The translations under genes and the position numbers were made by a program. This document shows positions 40,163 to 49,400 of a DNA stretch of 64,000 nt, one piece after another (within the stretch, counting starts at the first letter, position 1; every line of letters starts with the position of its first letter). The notes below the pieces were generated by a model that ran no database searches, had not been told where the DNA came from, and was given only the letters and a program-made list of their open reading frames with translations. Origin of the DNA: Rhynchopus sp. YZ270_cl-10 (Eukaryota; Euglenozoa; Diplonemea; Diplonemida; Diplonemidae); NCBI GenBank assembly GCA_964035575.1, contig OZ037914.1:10176-74175 (forward strand), written 5' to 3'.

Positions 40163-43100
40163 ATGTGGATCTTGGCCCTTGTGGTAGTTGTGTTGGGGAA
40201 CGACACCGCCAGCAGCGTGCTGTTCTGCAACGTGCTGTGCTCAGAGCCTGCTTTTGTGTGCGACACAGACTTGTTGAAGAAGGTCACCTCAAGTAACACG
40301 AATCTTCTGCATGAAACAACTGCGACAGTCATCACGTGTCCAGCAGCAGTGCCCATTCTGAACGGGTCCACTGATGTCCTTTGCTGTGATGTGACGTGCA
40401 CGGTGTACGACTGCCCCACATTGGATCCTGGTCATGTGAACCTTCCTGCAATCTGCTGTGTGGAGACTTGCGACGCTCAGCTATCTTCTCGCTGTGGTAC
40501 AACACTCTCCACTTGTGTCGATGACTTGTATTGTCAGGAGAAACGTGTGTCGCACGCATGTGGAACGAATCTTCTGCAGATAGTAACTGCGACAGGCATC
40601 ACGTATCCAGCAGCAGTTCCCAGTGGCCACCAGCTGAAGACGGGTTCTGCTGGAACTGAGTGTTCAACGGGACTGTGTGACGGCGAGCTGTGTTGTGATG
40701 CTTACTGCGACAACAGTGCTTTTATTTGCGGTGCGAAACAGATGAAGCATAGCACTGCAGCTATCATGTGTGGGACTCTGTGCACAGATGCTCTGTTCTG
40801 TACGACGAGTTGTGCCGCGCACACATGTCCTGCAGTACATGCCCACGATGCGTTATGTTGCGATGCCTATTGTGACTTTACCGGCCACGTGTGTGATGCA
40901 GGCTATATGAAGAAGCAGACTGAATCTAATATCAATATCAAGTGTGGACCCACCAGTGTGTCGTGTTCTAATGACCTGTGCTGCGAGGCATTTGATTGTT
41001 CGGCGTCACAGGAGATGTTTGTGTGGACTGTGTCTTGGCTGTGGGCGTTGGTGATGTTCTCTTGGTGTGATGTCTGGAGGCACCACTCTGGGTCCCTGAG
41101 GTGGATGCGTCGCAGGAACCTTCGGAGGAAGAAATTGCGTCGCTCACTGCGCTGGCTGGCGAAGCAGTCAGCACTGTGGCCTCATGAACAGAATCCTGCA
41201 GCGCAATCCCGCAAACTGCGCACTGTTTTTGTCTCCCCCTTTGGCCTTGCAGGTGGGTGTGGAGATGACGTTCTGACCTCCCCTGAATTTGTGAAGCAGG
41301 CAGGTGAGGTCGACGACATGCTGCAGGAGTACAGTGCGCACAGGGTGGGAAGCACTGCTGAGGATGGCAACTGCGCCCTGGCGGCCCTGAATGCGGGAAG
41401 CAGCAGTACTGTTGTGGCAGACTTTGCGCAGGACAGAGCTGACATGTGTCGGGTGGCCGGGAACATTTCGGAGAATCTGTCCCTCGTGCTTGGTTCAGAC
41501 GATGCTCTGGTCAACTTCCTTGCTGGAGTCAGGGAAGGTCACAGGCTGAATCACTTGGGCCTGTACCTGTTTGCAGCAACACGTAATGTGAACATTGTGG
41601 TGGTGCAGCCACAGAATGTGATACTTGTCACCAGCGACTGCACCCCTGGTGGGAAAGGACGTGCGAAGCAGATCGCCAGCCGCAGGACTGCAGTAGTGTC
41701 TTTGTGCAATGAGCACTACGAAGCGGTTCTGCCTTGTGATGGTGGGGACATGAGTGTACTTTGCGCTGCTCTCCTCAAGTGCTCAGTCCTTGCGACCCTG
41801 GACCCTTGCAGCCTTGATGCCTCCCCCCTGCCAACGTCTTGTACCTCTGAAGGTGTATCTAAGAAGATGCATTCGAAGAAGGGTGAGTTTTTCTGTCCCG
41901 AAGATTCCTGCAAGGCGAGCATTCTTTGTGCAGCGAAAGGGCTAAAACCTGCTCCCTTCCTCAAGCACATCAAAACGCACCAGGAAGCAGATCTGCACTT
42001 CGACGACAGCGTCCTGAGACACTACGGGTTGACATCCTGTGGTAGTGAAGATGGCTGTAAGAGTGTTTTCCCGGAGACATGTGAGGTGTGTCCAACATGT
42101 TCCCGAAAATTGGGTCAACCTGTAACGTTAGAGATTCACTCCTGCGATACGTGCACTGCTTCTTTCTCCAGTGCGCACCTGCTACAAGGGCACAAGAATA
42201 AGCGCAAAAAAGCATTTGGGAATAGGCTTGTTTGCCCAGAAGTGGACGCTACTCCGCAGGCAGCAGTGTCTCAGTCTAGTGACACCCCTAGTGTGTGCCC
42301 TTTGTGCAAAGAGAGATTTTCTTCTGAGCGTGGCTACAAGAACCATGCGAGGACGGTGCAGGACGGTTTGTGTTGTAGGCTTCGCAAGCTCGCACCCATT
42401 GATGTGGATATGATTGAAGAAGATCCTGGGGTAGTCGGTGGTGGCAGTCATCGTGCAGTAGCCATTGATGTTGATATGGTGGAAGAAGATCCTGGGGTAG
42501 TCGGTTGTGGCAGTCATCGTGCAGGTCATGGAGGAGATCTTGGTGGTGGCGGTGGTGCAGGTGTTGGTGGTTCTGGTTCTGGTGTTGGTGGTCATGGTGC
42601 TCGGCTCTCAACACTGCAACGCTTTGCTTTTGTGTGCCCCGAGTGCCGTGTCGGCTTCACCATCCGACAGAATATGAGTCTGCACATCTGGAAGGTGCAC
42701 CCTGTGAAAGCTGTCACTGAGTATTTCACTGGAAATCCTGCCCACGCTGACCCTGTCAACTCTGGGAAGCCCTTTGCCTGTTTGTTGTGCTCAAAGCTTG
42801 CACGCAACGAGGATGATCTGCTTGGCCACATTGACACTCTGCACGGTGGCATTGAGGCGTACCGCTCAAGAGTTTTGTGGCATGTCGCGGAACAGGGCCC
42901 ACAGGATAGCACACTTGCTGCGATGCGGGAATTGATCGACAGTAGTGTGTCAGAGCTGAAGTGCCCTGGTGGAAACCCTCGTGCGCAGAATGACTGTTTG
43001 GTGTGCGCAAGATTGACCGATTCAGGTGATCTGAAACGGTTTAAGCTTTCCTCATTCGCACAGATGCATGCAGCCTTCCGTAAGATGTTCTCTGTCGAGA

Positions 43101-45579
43101 CGTACAGGGACGAGTTCTTGAGTGCCGACACAAACATGCCTGAGATTGAGTTGCGTCGCTCCAGTGTGAACGTGTCTAGTGTGAACCCTCTGTCTGGTGA
43201 GTTTGATTCTGTGGACTTGATGCTGCACCGGCGTGCCTACGACCCCGATTGCGAGGAAGGTCAGTGGGTGTGCAGTGAGTGCATGTCTACGCTTAGACGC
43301 TACAACGTCGCAAAGCCTGAGACGTACAAGATGCCTGCTGCAGCCATCGCAAACGGCTTGTTCTTGGGTAGATTGCATTCAGTTTTGTGTGAGCCCACTC
43401 GTGACTTTTGTCGTTTTGTTGCACTTGCTACACCCTTCCTCACATTGACACACGTGAAGGGTGTTGGGCGTGCGATGAAAGGGAACACTGCGATTCTGCC
43501 ATCAAAGATTGTGTCGGTGACAAAGAATTTGCCTCCCCCAACAAGGCTCATGGAGGATCATTTTGTCGTGGCATTCACATCTGGAGCAGCTGGTAGGCAA
43601 GGAAATGATCTCGCCAAGACGGTGAGGCGCTGGAGGCGAGTGAATACAGCAGACTACCTCTCCGCTGTCTCCTTTCTGAAGAAGAACTCTCCTGTGTACG
43701 CAAATGTCACTGTGAACGAAGATGCGTACCAAGCCATTTCTGATGGAGAGACACCCGGAGGCATCGAAGTGGATATAACGAAAGGTGGAGAGAATGAAAT
43801 GGATCAGGCAGAGAAAGAGCTCAAGAGGACCATATCGAGTACGCTTCCTGACAATGATGGTGACGAAGCCGAAACAGTTCATGCTGTCCATATGACTTCA
43901 GCCGACTTCATGTCGGATACTATGAACCTTGCTCCGGCACTGCGACGTGCGCATGACTTGCTGACAGAGTTAGATGCGGACAAGATTGACGGGCCAGAGA
44001 TCCAGGCTGCGTATTGTGCGGAGGTGAAAAAGACTTTTGAGGACGCCAAAAAACAGGTCACGGATTTGAGTGATGCTGCGTCGTCAGGGTCTGGTCGTCG
44101 TTCCATTGAACCTGTAGTATCATCTCTCTCTCCCTCTTCCACTCCTTCCATTGAACCTGTAGTAGTTCCTGCAGAAGTTGAGCAGGTAGACCCGCGTTTT
44201 GTGATTGAGATTGATCACGAGAATACGCTCACCATGTTTGACGACATGTTTTGGCCAAAAGCATTCCCTGAGTTGTTTCCTTTTGGTGTGCTTGCGACTC
44301 CGTATCTTTCGAATAGAAAGACGCCTTTGACATTGTCACAGTGGGCCTCGATTCTCCTGCATCGCTCAGAGATGGAGTATGGCACGAAGGCAAGTGCGGA
44401 CAACCCTCATCTGGAGGAGGAAGATGATGGCGGGGAGCTCTACGTCGCGCCGAAGCCGCGCTTCCGTGGACATGCTACGTTCATCTGTGTTGCGCATAAC
44501 CTGAACTACAGGTTGAATTCGCTGAATGCAGCAAAGGCACATGTGACGAAGTCCACGTTCTGCAAGACAAGTGATGCCATCTCGCGCCTTGTGTCTGACC
44601 CAAAAGTGTTGCTGGAAGCAGTAAAGACTCTGGAGAATGCGGGGTCGCTGTACGAGTCGCTGCGGCACGGGAACGGCGTCGACGAGGATCTGAAGAAAGT
44701 CTTGCGGTCAATGAACTTCTCTCAGGCATCTGTTGTGGGTTCCGACAGCCGGAGGGTGGCGATGCGGCACCAGGCAAATGCGTATTTGATGTTGTTTGGT
44801 TTGCCCCAGGTGTTTATGACACCAAACCTGACTGTGCGGAATGAGCTGGCGAACTTTGTGTACTCACAGAAGCAAGACTACTGCCAAGATGAAGCTCCCA
44901 CATTGCCTACTCTGTCTGAACTGAACAAGTCAGAGGCAACTGATCCTGTCGGTCATGTGAAGAAGTTTGGGGTGATGATGGACTTGCTTTTCCGCAAGCT
45001 TCTTAGAGTGAAGATACTGCAGCAGAATCTGCGGAAGGTTTGTGCGAGCGACTTGCGTCCTGGCTGCTTGGGCACATTGAGCGCGGCATTAGCGCCCTGT
45101 GAGACAAATGGGCATGGCTTTGTCCACCCTCACATGTTGCTTTTTGAGCACAGCATGCTGCATAAGAACAACAAGGTGAAGCGTCTTCTCTTTGCTGACA
45201 ACAGCGTTGACGAACACACTGTGCACCCGACCACGGAGCTTGTTGTTCCTGATGACGATTTGAACATGGACACCCCCATGGCAGATAACGAGAATCCTGC
45301 CAATAATTCTCCTTGTGCAACTGCCGCTGTGACCTCGGATGGTGTGGGTTCTGGTGGACCGGAGATGATTAGGGCACTGCCCGCTTATGTTGGGGACGTG
45401 GTAGAGTCCGCTATCCAGGATCTGCTTCCTCATGTGGCTGACAATGAAGGAGATGAGAGTATGCAATGTGATGACGTCTCTGAAGGGGGGGGTCGTGAGG
45501 ACTCTCCCCCTGTGCGAAGATATGACACTCAAGCTCTGATTGCGGCTTTGCAGGCTCTGGAGAAAGCCAGCTTGGATTA
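40163..45579 (+). CDS. Helitron protein, N-terminal part: OTU, zinc fingers, Rep HUH motif
   Basis: The frame is open from before 40,028. I prefer the ATG at 40,163 because it begins with a signal-peptide-like MWILALVVVVLG and follows a possible splice acceptor; ATG 40,028 is the alternative. Counting from 40,163: residues 18-283 are cysteine-rich with repeated LCCDAYCD-type motifs; 286-305 form a hydrophobic, Trp-rich segment; 312-330 are strongly basic. An OTU-like protease domain follows (DGNC, Cys 404; NEHY, His 518). C2H2-type fingers lie near 578-606, 663-680, 712, 826-847 and 873-894. A DUF6570-like region with the IANGLFLG motif spans about 1035-1123, and a Helitron Rep N-terminal region starts near 1343. 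The HUH motif GFVHPHMLLF has His 1655 and 1657. The natural frame stops at the target duplication; 45,580-45,592 is inserted sequence. The Rep tyrosines are on the other side of the insertion. Confidence 0.85.
41246..42150 (+). other. OTU plus zinc-finger module shared with the LINE
   Basis: This part of the Helitron frame begins at LAGG, contains the OTU-like catalytic motifs (DGNCALAAL and SLCNEHYEAV, Cys to His 114 residues), a LDPCSLDASPLP linker, a C2H2 finger (FFCPEDSC...HIKTH) and a second Cys-rich motif after YGLTSC. The LINE on the opposite strand at about 50,900-51,717 has the same order of motifs: LAGG, NGECMYVAL, SLLNNHYEEV, LDPKGLTATPIP, LFCPVPCC...HIGAH, LGLGQC. Confidence 0.8.
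42520..42600 (+). repeat. Gly/Val-rich low-complexity tract in the Helitron frame
   Basis: GGTGGT- and GGTGTT-type triplets encode a GGGGGAGVGGSGSGVGGHG-like linker between zinc fingers. Just upstream, a 72 bp segment coding IDVDMIEEDPGVVG and IDVDMVEEDPGVVG is tandemly duplicated (about 42,398-42,520). Confidence 0.8.
45570..45579 (+). repeat. Target-site duplication, left copy
   Basis: GCTTGGATTA here is repeated at 56,864-56,873 on the other side of the insertion. In both places it reads as L-D-Y of the Helitron protein frame. The left copy is followed by a T run, as expected for the poly(A) end of a LINE inserted on the - strand. Confidence 0.88.
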
Positions 45580-45635
45580 TTTTTTTTTTTGAAAACTTGG
45601 TTGTATTAGTGTAGCCACCCTAGAGTGTGCTCCAC

Positions 45636-45667
<32 letters not shown>
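45580..45667 (-). repeat. Two poly(A) tails in tandem (T runs on + strand)
   Basis: An 11-base T run directly follows the left target duplication. Forty-seven bases later there is a 30-base T run (45,638-45,667). On the - strand these are A tails at the 3' end of the LINE. The 47 bp between them may be the 3' stub of an earlier insertion, a tail-on-tail insertion, or a 3' transduced segment. Confidence 0.7.
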
Positions 45668-45668
<1 letters not shown>

Positions 45669-46452
45669 TTCCACATCAAACTGGACAGGGCAAGGGGGGT
45701 ACGTTTATAATGCACATGAAAGGCGCTTGGTCCGAGCGAAGCGAGGGCCAAAAGTCTTACAATCAGTACATGTGCCGGTTTAGTTAGAACGAGGCACAAA
45801 AGTGAATTAAACGAGGGAGATATTTGTCATCAGCATGTCGCCCTATTATGTATCGTTGTTTGCCGAGCGAAGCGAGGCATACAACTATATTTAGCTCTAT
45901 GACAATTTGGGATAAAGGAGGGGTGAACATTAACACGGGAGAGGCAGGGGAGAATATAGACTGTCCAGTCTGTGTGGTTTTGCTGTATTTCCAGTATTGG
46001 TGCCCAGCTGGTTCTGGAGGGGAGGAAGGGGCGGGATGGGGCTTTCTTTTTACAATACGAAGTTCCTTTCTTGTTACTTTTGTTTTGTCTCTTGTAGTCT
46101 TTTTTGTTTGGATGATTAACGCCAGTAGCGACCCCCCATGGAACTCGTAGGGGATGGGGTGGGGGAAAAAATCTCCGTCGCTTACTCCTAGGCCGACGCC
46201 CACAGACAAACCGCCTCCTTGGCTTACTCCTGACGTTTTCTGTGAGGGGGAAGATTTGGAATTTACATACAAGGGGCTTGACAACAGGGGGATTACACAC
46301 ATGTATCTAATGGGAGGGGTTGGGGGTAAAAAGGAAACAGGGAACTAAACAGGTGTTGCTACACACAAAAGTTGGGGTGGGGGAAAATAACAGAGAAGGG
46401 AAGGGCAACAGTGCCCACATAAACCACAATCACAACCAATCGCGAGGCCCTT
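45668..46452 (-). other. Probable 3' untranslated region of the LINE
   Basis: No gene is seen between the main frame stop and the T run. The sequence CCGAGCGAAGCGAGG occurs twice (about 45,733-45,747 and 45,863-45,877), each time flanked by short complementary bases (GGTCC/GGGCC and TGCC/GGCA), so each can form a small hairpin. LINE 3' untranslated regions often hold stem-loops recognised by the reverse transcriptase. That role here is inference. Confidence 0.55.
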
Positions 46453-49400
46453 CTATTTGAAGGTCGCCTCCATCATCAGCACCAGGACCGCCCTAAGCGC
46501 CCCGTACTGACTCGTCTGCCGTCCTCCGACGCGCCCCAGCTCCTCCCGCTGATCCCACCACGCGTCCAGCGCCTCGTACGCCACCTCCGGTGCCAAGGGA
46601 GTCATTCCCTCTCGCCTGGTCCCTCCCCTGGGGAAGAAGCAGTCCGCCCACTCTTCGACATTTCTCGGCACCCTGTCCCCTTCCTTCTGGCTGTGTGGGA
46701 CTAACCCTTTCGCCTCCACATCCGACCCTCGCGAGATAGGGGGAGAAGGCCGCCTTGCTGTGGTCTCCGCAGACCTGTCCTCCACTACACCGGAGCGACG
46801 AGTGTGGTTCCCCTGCGCCCGCCGCGAAGTCCCAAGGGTGGTCAGCTTCGTCCTTCTTTCCGCGTGGGACTTAGCCGTCCATCCACCAGTCTTCGCTGAA
46901 CCCAAGTGGTGGTCACCAGTCAGAGCTGTTGGTGTGGTGTTGTAGCTCTGCTCTGATGGCCCCCAGACGAAGGATTCTGCTGCGGTTGCGGTGTTGTTGT
47001 CCATGGTGGTGTCGTGGTCGGCGCAGTCGGCGGAATCCTCCTCATCCATAACCTCCTCCTTCACCTCCGTTGCCGCGTCCTGTGGGGGAGCTGGGTTGCT
47101 GTTGTAGTAGCTACCTCCCACTGTCTGCGATGTTGTCGGCTGAACTGGCTGAACTGGCTGAACTGGCTTTGCCCTAAGCACACACTTTGCGTTGGCGCTC
47201 CCACATCCCTCACACCATGTGCGCTCGCAGGAACTACAAAACCAGTGGGGGACACTACATTCGGTGATGAGTGCGCAGTTTTCGCACGTGAGCAATTCCC
47301 CCTGTCTCCCCGGGAGCTCCTCCATCCGTGACAGCGCTCCGGTGCTGTGGCACTGCATCTCTGGAAGGGGGGTGTCGGGGGCAAGGCTTCGCAGATATGC
47401 AAACGTGTTGTCTGTCATGCATAACGGCGAGAAGTGGCCAGCCTCGTGAGCTCCTGTGTGCAGCACTGCTACGGCCCCGTTCGACTTGCTGGCTGGTCTA
47501 TGGATGTGCACCTTAGAGTCCGATGACACGACCGCCACAATGACTACCTGCAAAGCCCGTGCCAGACCCGCCAGTGCTGTCTGGTCCGCCCACGACCTGC
47601 GATCCCTGTTCCCTGCCAGGCTCATCCATCGCACCCAGGTCGCGAGGTCGGGCATCGCATTTCTCGCCAGGTCAGCATCTCTCTTCACTCTCTCCACCGC
47701 CAGGGACCGAAGGGTCGACGATGTCACCACCTTCCAGCTCCGCACTGACCAGCACACTGCGTCGAACGCACAGTCTCCTACTCGGAACGGCACGGGCACC
47801 TGCGGTCGGGACAGCCCCCACTTCACCAAGTTGGCCTCCAGTTCGCTGTGGGGGGTTGGGTCCTGTGCTGCTGTCTCTGGCGCCGTTTCCTTCTCGTTGC
47901 CTGTCTCTGGCTCCTCCTCCGCACTCACCCTGATGTCTCCCTGGTGGTCGTCTGTCACTTCCAGGTTAGGTAGATGGTCGGGGGGCAAGCGTATCAAGTC
48001 CCCCTCTTCCGGGTCGACGGTGGGATCTAAGTCCACACGCTCTCGCAGAGGACCCCTCAGGCAACCAGTCAGAGACCCTCGATCCGTCGCGGCCTTCCCG
48101 ATCTGTCGCTGCAGCGTCGTCCCTAGCCCCCAATTCCACCTCTGTGACATCTCCACTCTGTTCCCAAGCTTCCTGTCCGCTGCGAAACGGAGCATCTGCT
48201 GCCATATCGACGCCGCCGCGGGTCCCAGACCTCCTGTGGTCTCCAGGGCGAAGGGTGTGAACGCCAGCCGCTCCGCCGCACACGCGTCACCATGCTTCTT
48301 CCTCTTGGCAGTTTCCGCCTTCGTCGCCGCGTACCCCTTCGCGACTGCGGCACCCTGCACCATCGACGCTGACGTCGGCGTCCACACAGTCACATCGATA
48401 GCTCGTCCTCTCGACTCCCCGACCCCTGTGGACAGCAGAATGTCAGCGGGCTTGTTGTTGCCCAGGATGAGGTGGTTGGGTTCCAGGATGGGGCTCAGAC
48501 CTGCCTCATTTGCTGCTCCATACACATAATCGCGTACTGAGTTATGTCGCAGTATACGATGCCCACCCATTCTGCAGGCGAAGATGTGGTCCCCCCTGGT
48601 GTCCATGGGCTGGTTGCATTGCCTGCATGAGACACCCTCCGCGTATATGGGGAGGTGGAGGCGGAGTCTGGCTGCGGCCTTGAATGCAATCGGAGGGATG
48701 TAGTGCTCCCAGGTGGGGGGTGCAGTAAGCCAGGACCCTGCTTGGGGGAGGGCCAGAGAATTGAGACGCGCCTTGTCGTACGCATCACCCTTGACGAAGA
48801 GGTCCCGCAATTGTTCCTCCAGGATCCCTGCAGACAGATCACGTTGACGCAGGGGGACGGCTGGCTGCAGCTTGGGGTCAATCCTAGCACCTTCAGCCAC
48901 TTGCTCGTTGTACAGCGTTGCCGTCCGTTCCCATCCTTCGGCGTCCCAGGTGAAGCTGGGGTCCAGTTCGGTGCACAGCTGGTGCAGGCCGCTCCTTGCT
49001 CCCATGGCTGCTGCAGTCCAGTGGTCGCGGATGCGGCGCACGCCCATGCCCCCTACCCTACATGGCAGTGCGGCCTGTCTCCGTGCTTCTTCCGGCAGGC
49101 CTCCATCCTCATCACCAAAAAGCGCGGCCAGGGCGGCGTCTACCTCCTTGTCGTACTGGCTGAGGTACTTGTGGGTGCACGCGTGACCAATGGCTCTCAT
49201 GTAGAAAACCATGCGTGCAAACCCCTCGCACTGACGGAGTAATGTCAGTCCAGCCTGCGAGTCAGACACCTTCTGCAGCAGACGCAGTTGCACCGCGAAT
49301 TCCTCCACCTTCTTCTCCATGTACGCTTCGCAGTACTCGTCGTCCCCGATTGGCGCCCCCAGGAACGCAAAGCCTCCATACTTCACGCTCATCACTTTTC

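Noticed and set aside
42182-43551. - strand frames of 80-181 codons under the Helitron frame
   Set aside because: They are antisense shadows of the zinc-finger and DUF6570-like coding region without motifs of their own.
47456-48529. 357-codon + strand frame, and other + strand frames between 46.7 and 52.4 kb
   Set aside because: They are antisense shadows of the LINE frame. The - strand has the conserved RT and endonuclease motifs.
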